Made by a program: the position numbers and the translations under genes. From positions 152,212-172,765 of the forward strand of contig BJOX01000363.1 of assembly GCA_009731375.1 (NCBI GenBank): DNA of 20,554 nucleotides. Reading direction: 5' to 3'. Positions 1-7,028 of this stretch are shown here, piece by piece. The stretch's first letter is position 1. Every line of letters begins with the position of its first letter. The notes beneath the pieces were generated by a model that was not told the DNA's origin, did not search any database, and saw only the letters and a list, made by a program, of their open reading frames with translations. Source of the stretch: Paulinella micropora. Taxonomy: Eukaryota > Cercozoa > Imbricatea > Euglyphida.

Positions 1-2
1 AA

Positions 3-413
3 GCAGGTAATATAACTGAAAGCCCCATTTTAAGTATCAGGAATAAAGCACTATTCAATAATAGCCTAACCAACAATTCAAATGTCTTTCCTTCGTTGAT
101 AAGTATTACTAATGAAGATACTAAGGCTAATGTTGTCAGAATGGTATTGAACGGAACACTGACAGGGGCGGGTTTTGCTGATGTTGATGCCAAAACTTCA
201 ATTGTAGATACAGACACAAAAGCAACCGCTATCGCAAACGGAACAACAATTTTTAAGATTTATGTTAATGCTGCCTCAACTCAACAAATTAATCTAAGAA
301 CCTACGATATTCAATTAACACCGAACGATGTTTTGACATTCACACAAAAGGCTGTGTCGGCAGGTGGAAATGGTAATATTAATGTTATTGCTAACTTTAT
401 TGAGGACCATTGA
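3..413 (+). CDS. Probable virion surface/fibre-like protein, 3' end only
   Basis: The frame is open from the first complete codon at position 3 to the TGA at 411-413, so the gene enters from outside the window. Any internal start such as the TTG at 96 is not needed. The 136 visible residues are rich in Asn, Thr, Ala, Ile and Val, have no cysteine and alternate polar and hydrophobic residues as beta-structure does. The end (a TPNDVLTFTQKA stretch, then a Gly/Asn turn and NVIANFIEDH) resembles the last beta strands of many viral fibre, spike or minor capsid proteins, where a 'GDxLTxT' strand precedes a short acidic tail. That resemblance is from memory of such proteins, not from a search. It converges on the next gene with a 31-bp gap. 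In Polinton-like viruses structural genes commonly lie in such a separate block, which supports a virion role. Identity is uncertain; coding status is fairly secure. Confidence 0.6.
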   Translation, partial: AGNITESPILSIRNKALFNNSLTNNSNVFPSLISITNEDTKANVVRMVLNGTLTGAGFADVDAKTSIVDTDTKATAIANGTTIFKIYVNAASTQQINLRTYDIQLTPNDVLTFTQKAVSAGGNGNINVIANFIEDH

Positions 414-444
414 AGCAAAAAAGAACAATTTCATTTGTATTACT
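414..444. other. Convergent intergenic gap between two viral genes
   Basis: These 31 bp separate the TGA of the fibre-like gene from the TAA of the opposing gene. The stretch is AT-rich with an A run at 417-422. Both transcripts probably end here, but no clear hairpin terminator is visible. Confidence 0.35.
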
Positions 445-1218
445 TTACTTTATTTTTTGGTATCTTTCTTTTACAACACGAATAACATCGCTCGCTTTCC
501 TTAATATACAACCTTCTTCTGTACATTCTATAGCAGTCTCATTATCACCTACGGATGTAGCCGACGCTATCTCTTCTCCTACATTAGCCTTTAATTCGGT
601 AATTCCAGTTTCTTTTAAATCACTCGCTTTAAAAGGAGTGCTCTCTTCTTGCTGACCGAAGGTCGCATGTTGTCCGAAGGACACATCTTCAACTTTGTTG
701 GAGTCTTCAACTACGTTGGAGTTGTCCGTTATGGTCTCCAATGGAATAACTACTTTCACATTGTCATCGCGGGGTTTGTATTGCTCATAGAAAGAAACAA
801 TGTCAGGCTTAGTCCATTTAATTGTTGGCCTTTTAATAGAAACATCAAGGTTCCATTTTTCAATTTCATTCAAGTAGTCCTGTTTGGTGCTCAGGTCGGC
901 CATCTTATATATAAGATTTAATTTTATTTTATTATAAATATTTTTTACTTCACTTTTAATGTCAGTAAATTTATCAAACCACGGCTGTTTCATAACCCAT
1001 TCAAGATATGGTTTGTCAATGGTAGCAACATCTTGAATTTTCTTACCTTTATACTTACCGAATGGAAAAGTATCCTTTGGCTTGCCTTCTCTACTTTTTT
1101 CAATTGCCTTAATTTCTTCATCAATCATCTGTTGGACATCTCTTACTGAAAAGAATTCCTTATTCTTCTCAATTGAAAGTCGTCCAAATTTTTCAGATAG
1201 TCTGGTGAGGGTTGTCAT
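445..1218 (-). CDS. Viral ORF with ExoX-C-like FGKYKGK module plus an unrecognised C-terminal protein, possibly two fused genes
   Basis: This 257-aa ORF ends in TAA. Residues about 50-85 carry FPFGKYKGKKIQDVATIDKPYLEWV and a following W-F, matching the small module found at the C terminus of exodeoxyribonuclease X-like proteins and in phage/viral stand-alone proteins (FGKYKGK...YLxWL). No exonuclease catalytic residues (DEDD) are present, so a DNA-binding or accessory role is more likely than nuclease activity. Residues 1-45 look helical and charged. Residues 95-105 are coded by a very AT-rich stretch and lead into Met106 (ATG at 903-901), directly preceded by the palindrome CTTATATATAAG. From Met106 on, a 152-aa part has an acidic, low-complexity middle and ends CTEEGC...ERYQKIK; I do not recognise it. 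The ORF could be one protein or two genes joined by loss of a stop. It lies just downstream of the polymerase gene on the same strand. Confidence 0.7.
   Translation of the reverse strand: MTTLTRLSEKFGRLSIEKNKEFFSVRDVQQMIDEEIKAIEKSREGKPKDTFPFGKYKGKKIQDVATIDKPYLEWVMKQPWFDKFTDIKSEVKNIYNKIKLNLIYKMADLSTKQDYLNEIEKWNLDVSIKRPTIKWTKPDIVSFYEQYKPRDDNVKVVIPLETITDNSNVVEDSNKVEDVSFGQHATFGQQEESTPFKASDLKETGITELKANVGEEIASATSVGDNETAIECTEEGCILRKASDVIRVVKERYQKIK
904..915 (-). promoter_or_regulatory. Internal TATA-like palindrome before Met106
   Basis: CTTATATATAAG is a perfect 12-bp palindrome ending directly at an in-frame ATG (903-901) inside the 257-aa ORF. It resembles the boxes before the other viral starts, so it may drive a separate 152-aa product. 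Confidence 0.4.
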
Positions 1219-1221
1219 TGG

Positions 1222-1231
1222 TCTATATAGA
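1222..1231 (-). promoter_or_regulatory. Viral promoter-like box TCTATATAGA
   Basis: The 10-bp palindrome TCTATATAGA sits 3 bp before the ATG at 1218. TCTA flanked by AT-rich sequence is the published late promoter of CroV and its virophage mavirus. Here the same core is present, but its use as a promoter is inferred from position only. Confidence 0.5.
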
Positions 1232-1278
1232 GTGGTAAAAAATTTATTGAAAAAAAATTAATTATTTGTTTAACATTT

Positions 1279-4221
1279 TTATTTTTTAAGAGAGGACACG
1301 AAGCCGTAAGGGATACTATCATTTTCGTTGATAAACTCACGCCCGCACCATCTTGTTTTATTAACTACTTTTACTACATTCTTTTGGTGGTGTATGCTAA
1401 AGTGTTCAATATGTTGTTGTTTGCTGTTTCTGCTAGTATGTATTTTCTTCATTATAAAGTCTCTGGTATTAGTTAAACTTTCGCCCTTATCCATTAATTC
1501 ATAAGCGGATGAATTTAATTTTTTCAAATCCAAACCTTTTCCTCTAAAGTGGAAATGAGTTTTACCTTTTTCTTCCCCTTTCTTTACATACTCCAACATA
1601 TACAATTTTGGTGCTACCCATATTCCTCTTATTATTTTACAATCTGTTCCAAGGTCATCATCCATTCCGCCGATTGTTTTATCCCTAAATCTTTTAATCC
1701 GTTCAATGTTTCTTACATGGCTTTGAATGCTGTCTGTATCTGTATAATAATAATCTCTGTCGGGGTCGTTGTTTGGATTGGCTTCAGTCATATACTTATA
1801 CATAATTCGTCTGCTGTATGCTAGGATAAATGCCCCGCAGTGAGTGGGCTTTGTAATTTTTTCTTCTTTCAATTTGTCATCCCTTGGAATACCAGAAATT
1901 AACCATAATTCACCATTAGCCTCTTCAAACTTTTCAATATCGGTTATCACATGTTTAGCCCAGAATTTCCAATACTCATGATTTTTTGTTATGAATTTGC
2001 TCACAGAATTAATCGGTCTTTGAATTGTCTTTCCGTATAAAGCATTCATAAATAACTTTGCTAATAAATACTGCGGTGTGCCTTTTTTTGAATTTTGTTT
2101 TCGTTTAAATAACTCTAATATGTAATCTTTGAATACTGGTTCGGCTCCTTCTGTATAATAGCCACGAATGATTTTGACTTGGTATCCAAGTTCAATCATA
2201 TCTTCAATATCAACAGAAGTAAGCCATTGGTCTTTCATATCTCTTAATTCCCACTTTAAACAACCTTTGCTATCGCGGAATGGCACTCGCGGGTGTAATA
2301 GATTTTTTGGAGATATGTAATCAACATTATATATCCCGAGTTTCCCTTTCATTTCTCCTTCGCATTTCTTAATTTCACCCGTCATATAATTTTCAAGCAT
2401 TGCCGTTGGATAAAGACTTACAACATCCGCATCAATAAGATAATCTTTAACCTCATCAAAGTCAATTTCGCCGTTTGTGTATTTTTGATATTGCTCGGAT
2501 ATAAATCTCCTCTTGCTTGGATAAGTCCTTGCCCCATATAATGCTTTTCTAAAATCCGCTTCTTGTTCTAACTTTGGAAGTTGAATTATGTATTGTTTAT
2601 CAATTTTCTTTTTCCAAAGGTTAAAGGTTAAAGAAGACGTAGACATAAACTCCGATAAGTTCGTTTTATGTTCTTCATATATCGGTTTATTTAGTGTTTC
2701 GTATAGTTCCTTCAATCCCATAACATCTTTTTCTAGATACAATAAACATTCTTTTTTCATATCGTCATCCATTTCTTCCCATCGTTTCGCTTTTTCATGG
2801 TCAAAATCGCCTTTTAAAACATTACATCCCAAACTATCAAGGTTCTTTTTAAGGCTTCCTTCTGTGTGCTTAGACAAGTCCCAGAATTTCATATTTTTGT
2901 ATTCCATTGAAATTATCGCCCCGTTATTGATTAATGGAGTGCTTTTTATCTTTCTTTTAATAAACTCTTTTTGTAAGAAGTAATGGTCAAATTTACTACC
3001 ATTAAAAGCATTAACATAAAATGTTGCTTTTGGTTTTCTTTTCGCTAAGTCATCCGCATATTGAAAGATTATATCAATGAGTTTTGAAATACAATCATCG
3101 CCAGCAACATATTTAAAACCAATATCCGCAATCGTATAACCTGCTATATACGCAGTATGGATTTCAATCGCATTTCTATATGTTTCTAAATCATAATGAA
3201 AAATCTCATCTTGATTATTATAACTCATCTCCTTAAAGGTTGTTAATAAACTCTCATAGCGGTCTTTTGGTTTCCTTAATTTAGCCGCTGCATAAGTCTG
3301 TCGCTTAATATTACACTTATGATTATTAAAATAAGTCTTAAAGCATTTCTCGCATCTCTTTTTATTCCTCTTTATAAAACCCATATAATGTCCCTTACTT
3401 AGATAGCAAAGCACATCCGCGGATATTAAAGGGTCTTCATAGTTTTTGAATGTCTGTTTGGTTGTCGCATCAGTCAATTCAAAATACTTACCTTCAATAC
3501 AATATTTTTTTAAGATTTCATATCCTATTGAAAGTGGTATATATGAATTATGTTCAAGGTTGAATTCTTGCCTAATATCATTACATACTTTTTTATTGAG
3601 TTTTGATTTACCTTTCATTGGTAAATTTAATATATCCTTAAAAACATAGAAGAAACAATTATTATCCTTACTCCTTGGATTAATATGAATTCCTTCATCT
3701 GTTTTATGTTTCTTATCACTCCCTGAGAGATTACATCCACCTCCATCTTCTTGAATAATTTGAATAATCATACGTTGAATAACTCTATCATATCCATTCG
3801 CACTGGCTTCAAGATTTTGTTCGTTGTATAGATATATATCACGAAACAAGTCATCCATGTCTTTTAACTTAACTGAATTGAAAGTTTTCCATCTATAAAA
3901 CTTTTCATCATCAATATCCGTCATATAACCAAACTTAACATGAAGACTTGCTTCGTTTGTCAAACCTCTATTTTTAGCATCCTTCACTGCTCTCATAATT
4001 GATATTTCAATCGCATCCATATCATAGAAGTTAATGTCAAGGTCTTTGAAGGGGTATGTATATCCATTTATACCTCTGTTTTTTATCGGTCTTAGTTCTA
4101 CTAGTTTTACCTCTCGCTTCTTCGCTTCTCTTGTCTTAGTTTCCCGCAAATGTGCTCTAGTCTTCAATAGTTCCCTCACATTTTCACTTGGTCTTGGTGC
4201 TGATGGAAGGGGTGGTGGCAT
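1279..4221 (-). CDS. Protein-primed family B DNA polymerase (Polinton/virophage type)
   Basis: The 980-aa length fits the family. Proofreading exonuclease motifs are intact: Exo I D344-L-E346 (FHYDLETY), Exo II NAFNGSKFD (N407, D412) and Exo III YLEKD (Y495, D499). Polymerase motifs are intact: motif A DADVVSLYP (D599), motif B KLFMNALYGK (722-731), motif C YTDTDS (D828, D830) and KLY (872-874). The N-terminal part has DNNCFFYVF (187-194) and a putative zinc site C290, C293, H301, C303. This is the arrangement I know from Polinton/Maverick and adintovirus polymerases (DNxCF..., then CxxC...HxC, before the exonuclease). Such enzymes copy linear viral genomes using a terminal protein as primer. 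No frameshift or stop is visible, so the gene looks intact and perhaps recent. It ends in TAA, 60 bp before the start of the next gene on this strand. No intron is present. The start is the first Met, preceded by a TATA-like ATATAAAAAGT. Confidence 0.95.
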   Translation of the reverse strand: MPPPLPSAPRPSENVRELLKTRAHLRETKTREAKKREVKLVELRPIKNRGINGYTYPFKDLDINFYDMDAIEISIMRAVKDAKNRGLTNEASLHVKFGYMTDIDDEKFYRWKTFNSVKLKDMDDLFRDIYLYNEQNLEASANGYDRVIQRMIIQIIQEDGGGCNLSGSDKKHKTDEGIHINPRSKDNNCFFYVFKDILNLPMKGKSKLNKKVCNDIRQEFNLEHNSYIPLSIGYEILKKYCIEGKYFELTDATTKQTFKNYEDPLISADVLCYLSKGHYMGFIKRNKKRCEKCFKTYFNNHKCNIKRQTYAAAKLRKPKDRYESLLTTFKEMSYNNQDEIFHYDLETYRNAIEIHTAYIAGYTIADIGFKYVAGDDCISKLIDIIFQYADDLAKRKPKATFYVNAFNGSKFDHYFLQKEFIKRKIKSTPLINNGAIISMEYKNMKFWDLSKHTEGSLKKNLDSLGCNVLKGDFDHEKAKRWEEMDDDMKKECLLYLEKDVMGLKELYETLNKPIYEEHKTNLSEFMSTSSLTFNLWKKKIDKQYIIQLPKLEQEADFRKALYGARTYPSKRRFISEQYQKYTNGEIDFDEVKDYLIDADVVSLYPTAMLENYMTGEIKKCEGEMKGKLGIYNVDYISPKNLLHPRVPFRDSKGCLKWELRDMKDQWLTSVDIEDMIELGYQVKIIRGYYTEGAEPVFKDYILELFKRKQNSKKGTPQYLLAKLFMNALYGKTIQRPINSVSKFITKNHEYWKFWAKHVITDIEKFEEANGELWLISGIPRDDKLKEEKITKPTHCGAFILAYSRRIMYKYMTEANPNNDPDRDYYYTDTDSIQSHVRNIERIKRFRDKTIGGMDDDLGTDCKIIRGIWVAPKLYMLEYVKKGEEKGKTHFHFRGKGLDLKKLNSSAYELMDKGESLTNTRDFIMKKIHTSRNSKQQHIEHFSIHHQKNVVKVVNKTRWCGREFINENDSIPYGFVSSLKK

Positions 4222-4317
4222 ACTTTTTATATCAATGCGGTTATAAAAATTATAAAAAATAATAATAAATTATCTGTTATAAATATATATAATAATTTCT
4301 TACATTTAAATAGAAAT
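4222..4317. promoter_or_regulatory. AT-rich intergenic spacer upstream of the polymerase
   Basis: A spacer of nearly pure A/T between the polymerase start and the stop of the small basic gene. It contains GATATAAAAAGT just before the ATG at 4221 and a second ATATATATAATAAT run at 4282-4295. It probably contains the polymerase promoter. Confidence 0.4.
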
Positions 4318-4539
4318 TCATTTCATTGCCTCCTCCATTCTTTTCAACTTAAGTAATGCTTGCTTCACTTCATCTCTTTTTTTCTTTCTCCTTTCCGCTA
4401 TTATTGCTTTATTTTGGTTGTAATACTCCATTGACTTTTGTCTATGTCTCTCTGGATCTTTTTGTATAAACTCTCTCGCCTTTCTCCGTAAGGCTTCCTT
4501 CTTCTCTTCTGGTGTTTTGTATATCGGTTTTCTACCCAT
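4318..4539 (-). CDS. Small basic helical protein, probably nucleic-acid binding
   Basis: This 73-aa ORF ends in TGA. About a third of its residues are Lys or Arg. Two heptad-like blocks, with KSMEYYNQNKAIIAERRKKK at residues 35-54, repeat an 'aromatic-x-x-x-Asn...basic' pattern. I know such patterns from the N-terminal regions of phage and giant-virus HNH proteins, where several copies precede the nuclease; here no HNH residues follow. There is no transmembrane or signal segment. It lies between the polymerase and the HIRAN ORF on the same strand, with AT-only spacers and a TATATATA-like box (4547-4560) upstream of its ATG. A role in packaging or coating viral DNA is possible but inferred from charge only. 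The compact viral context and clean ORF favour a real gene despite its size. Confidence 0.6.
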   Translation of the reverse strand: MGRKPIYKTPEEKKEALRRKAREFIQKDPERHRQKSMEYYNQNKAIIAERRKKKRDEVKQALLKLKRMEEAMK

Positions 4540-4546
4540 CTTTGTG

Positions 4547-4560
4547 TATATATAATATAA
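4547..4560 (-). promoter_or_regulatory. TATA-like box before the small basic gene
   Basis: TATATATAATATAA lies 7 bp upstream of the ATG at 4539 on the - strand, in the same place as the boxes at the other viral starts. Confidence 0.35.
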
Positions 4561-4605
4561 TATAAAAAAAATAATCTTTAATATATTGAATATTGTTTGT
4601 TTGTA

Positions 4606-5385
4606 TCAAGGTATAGTAATTTCAATTCCATAATGTTTTCCTGCCCCTCCTCCATAGATTGAATAATATACTTGTTTCCTTCCTTTAATCTTTAGAGTTT
4701 CTGCTAAGTGCTTGCTGATATATCCGAGTTGCTTTCCGCTTTCTGTTTCAACCTTTATCGCATTTTTATCAAATTTGTTTTCTGGCTCGTGTTGAATAAA
4801 AACTTTTTCACCTCGTCCTATGGTTTTGAGATAAGAAATATTATCTTGTCGTCCTTCAAATGAAACACCCACAACTCTCGTCGTTGTCATTTTATATAGA
4901 TATAAATAATATTTGTTTAAAATAAAATTAATTATTTGTTTTTTATTTTCGTAATATCTTTCTATGTCGTCGTTTCTATATGTTATACGAATTACTTTAC
5001 GACCGCCTAACATAATCTCTTCTTTCTCCGCAAAGAAGTCTCTATGAAACTGCGTTTTTTTGTGTGTGTATTTGCCGTATATTCCTATCGTTTTTCCACA
5101 AACACATGTATATTTTTCTTTAATTTTTTCTTTTCTCCATTCTGACTTCTTTTGCTTTGCTAATTGGTTGTAATCCGTATTTTTATTATCTTCTTCGTAT
5201 TTTGATAATACTTCCTTTTCGTAAAACTCCCTTGCTTGCTTTTCTACTTCTTCCTTTGTTTTCTTTTTTCCTATGTAAAATACCTTTCTTTTTTGTTCGC
5301 CATTTTCCCTCCATCTAACATCAATTTCATTCTTCTTAATACATACTCCACCTTTTGAAACTTTTCTGATTGTTCTCTCACTCAT
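4606..5385 (-). CDS. CxC-H-H finger module joined in frame to a HIRAN domain
   Basis: This 259-aa ORF ends in TGA. Residues about 10-60 (GVCIKKNEIDVRW...KRKVFYIGKKKTKEEVEKQAREFY) look like an AP2-type or related small DNA-binding fold: a three-strand pattern followed by a helix. That reading is tentative. Residues 94-114 carry C94-x-C96...H108-x5-H114, a short zinc-finger pattern common in phage and giant-virus proteins. Residues 166-259 match the HIRAN domain: VVGVSFEGRQ, an EPENKFDKNAIKV core, GYISKHLA and a final YGIEITIP. HIRAN of HLTF/Rad5 binds 3' ends of single-stranded DNA, so this protein could act at DNA ends or stalled forks. Residues about 145-165 are coded by AT-only sequence resembling an intergenic spacer and are followed by Met166, so the HIRAN part may be a separate 94-aa gene. 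Its neighbours are replication genes. Confidence 0.75.
   Translation of the reverse strand: MSERTIRKVSKGGVCIKKNEIDVRWRENGEQKRKVFYIGKKKTKEEVEKQAREFYEKEVLSKYEEDNKNTDYNQLAKQKKSEWRKEKIKEKYTCVCGKTIGIYGKYTHKKTQFHRDFFAEKEEIMLGGRKVIRITYRNDDIERYYENKKQIINFILNKYYLYLYKMTTTRVVGVSFEGRQDNISYLKTIGRGEKVFIQHEPENKFDKNAIKVETESGKQLGYISKHLAETLKIKGRKQVYYSIYGGGAGKHYGIEITIP
4893..4900 (-). promoter_or_regulatory. Internal TCTATATA box before HIRAN Met166
   Basis: TCTATATA (- strand) lies 2 bp before the in-frame ATG at 4890. It is the same core as the box before the ATG at 1218. It lies within a continuous ORF, which is why two products are suspected. Confidence 0.45.
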
Positions 5386-5392
5386 TCTATAT

Positions 5393-5438
5393 TATGTCAG
5401 TTTTATTTCTTTTAAATAGTAAATAAAAATATGACATA
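5393..5438. repeat. Imperfect inverted repeat upstream of the HIRAN ORF
   Basis: TATGTCAGTTTTATTT (5393-5408) is mirrored by AAATAAAAATATGACATA (5421-5438) around a short loop. It marks the last AT-rich bases of the viral island and could be a promoter-proximal hairpin or a remnant of the element end. Confidence 0.4.
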
Positions 5439-5517
5439 TGTTTTCTTGTAGTGTGCTGTAGAAGGCTATTTGGTTATTTTTGTTCTTTGTATCTACTATC
5501 AACAGGAAGGCTCCAAC

Positions 5518-5566
5518 AACCCAGACGAGGTCAAGAATTGATTAAATTCTTGACGAGTTCTGGGTT
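5518..5566. repeat. Long imperfect palindrome at the viral/host boundary
   Basis: Two 22-bp arms (5518-5539 and 5545-5566) match at 18 of 22 positions around a 5-base loop. The inner 10 bp (GTCAAGAATT/AATTCTTGAC) and outer 8 bp (AACCCAGA/TCTGGGTT) are perfect, with four mismatches between. It lies where AT-rich viral sequence ends and satellite begins. Possible roles are a recombination site, the remnant of a terminal inverted repeat, or a hairpin. Confidence 0.6.
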
Positions 5567-5577
5567 ATCATCTACTC

Positions 5578-5968
5578 CTATGTATGTATGTATGCATGTA
5601 TGTATGGTATGCATGTATGTATGGTATGTATGTATGTATGTATGTATGCATGCATGCATGTATGTATGTATGTATGTATGTATGTATGCATGTATGTATG
5701 TATACATGTATGTATGGTATGTATGTATGTATGTATGTATGTATGTATGTATGTATTTATGTATGAATGTATGTATGTATGTATGTATGTATGTACGTAT
5801 GTATGTATGTATGTATGTATGTATGTATGTGTATTGTGTTAAAAGCGCTCCAAGGCGGGCNNNNNNNNNNCATACACAAGCGACCTTCTTTCATGCATAC
5901 ATACATACATGCATGCATACATACATGCATACATACATACATACATGCATACATACAGATACACATTT

Positions 5969-6012
<44 letters not shown>

Positions 6013-6138
6013 AGGTGCACAAATTTTGTCCTAAACGTGCACGAGGAAAGGTTGTATGTATGTATGTATGTATGTATGTATGTATGAAAGAAGGTCAGTT
6101 GTGTATGTATGTATGTATGTATGTATGTATGTATGAAA

Positions 6139-6169
<31 letters not shown>

Positions 6170-6395
6170 TGTATGTATGTATGTATGTATCATTTATACA
6201 TACATACATACATACATGCATGCATACATATATATATATATATGTATATATATATAGGTTTACACATTTCGTATGTATATATGTGCATGTATGTCTGTAT
6301 GTATGCATGCATGTGTATATGTATATGTGTAAAGAAAGGGTTAAGCAGCTAAGTAGTACAGGCATGTATGCATGTATACATGCATGTTTCATCCC
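5578..6395. repeat. ATGT/ATAC tetranucleotide satellite with strand switches
   Basis: Long runs of TATG, with TGCA interruptions, fill 5580-5830. After the gap the runs are in the opposite sense (CATA) to about 5985, followed by AT dinucleotides. They return as TATG at 6050-6188, switch to CATA at about 6195, and end in mixed ATGT/ATGC. All ORFs here are low-complexity readings of the satellite and are not genes. The inverted arrangement can form long hairpins. Confidence 0.9.
5861..5870. other. Assembly gap (10 N)
   Basis: Ten N inside the satellite. The true length is unknown, and the sense of the repeat changes across it. Confidence 0.98.
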
Positions 6396-7028
6396 TATGA
6401 TGGACGAGGATGCACGGTGGTATTGAACAATTGAGATCAATGCCTCCCTGTATTCTCGGAGATCACAGATCCTTCGGACGGACTAGGGCAGAGACATGTG
6501 CTAGGGACACGGAACCTTAGAATTGCTCGGAGTGTTGTTTCAAATCGGATACAGCACGCCCAGTAATGCTCGGATCACAGATCCTTTAAGAGGAACCGGA
6601 GCGGTTGCAAGTGCTACCGACCCTCAACCTCGAGAGGGTTGAGGCGCAGTGGCAAATGCGGGTCAAAGACCCGGGAAGGCATGGAGAAAGAAGACTGCGA
6701 AGGGATGGCTTGACTGCGACACGATCAGACCGTTGTACGTCTATGGCAGACCGCCATAGAAGAGGGGGAGGGGATAGTTCAAAATTCAAATTCGAATTTG
6801 AACTCGAAAATCTCCAAACTCAAATTTGCATTTTGTAAGCACCGGACGTACAACGGTGATGAAGAGCAAAAAACTTAGCGGTCACTCAAGCTACTCAATG
6901 GGTTGTCTCCACAGGAGATGATCACCCAGGAAGAAACAGACCAGGAAAGTACGCTCTCATTCATCGATATTTACCAATCTACCACTATTTACTACGGTTC
7001 CAGTATAAGACAGGGGGGGGGGGTTGTA
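6396..7028. other. Non-coding block with clustered hairpins and a direct repeat
   Basis: No convincing ORF. It contains a short direct repeat (ATCACAGATCCTT at about 6462 and 6568) and several perfect stems: CCTCAACC/GGTTGAGG (6622-6629, 6637-6644), CGGGTC/GACCCG (6659-6673), CTATGGC/GCCATAG (6741-6759), the 18-bp palindrome TTCAAATTCGAATTTGAA (6785-6802), and an enclosing 13-bp stem ACCGTTGTACGTC/GACGTACAACGGT (6729-6741, 6845-6857). It ends in an 11-G run at 7013-7023. It could be a structured RNA or part of a mobile element. Confidence 0.5.

Noticed and set aside
96-413. Starting the first gene at TTG 96
   Set aside because: The frame is open back to position 3, so the gene is truncated by the window edge and no internal start is needed.
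2588-2983. + strand ORFs inside the polymerase gene
   Set aside because: They are antisense shadows of a gene with all family B polymerase motifs.
5451-6440. Several long ORFs (up to 187 codons) on both strands
   Set aside because: They are translations of ATGT/ATAC satellite (Met-Tyr-Val-Cys or His-Thr-Tyr-Ile repeats); the 4-bp unit simply lacks stops in some frames.
6605-6838. 77-codon + strand ORF and its antisense partner
   Set aside because: They lie across the hairpin cluster and the 18-bp palindrome; composition is not protein-like.
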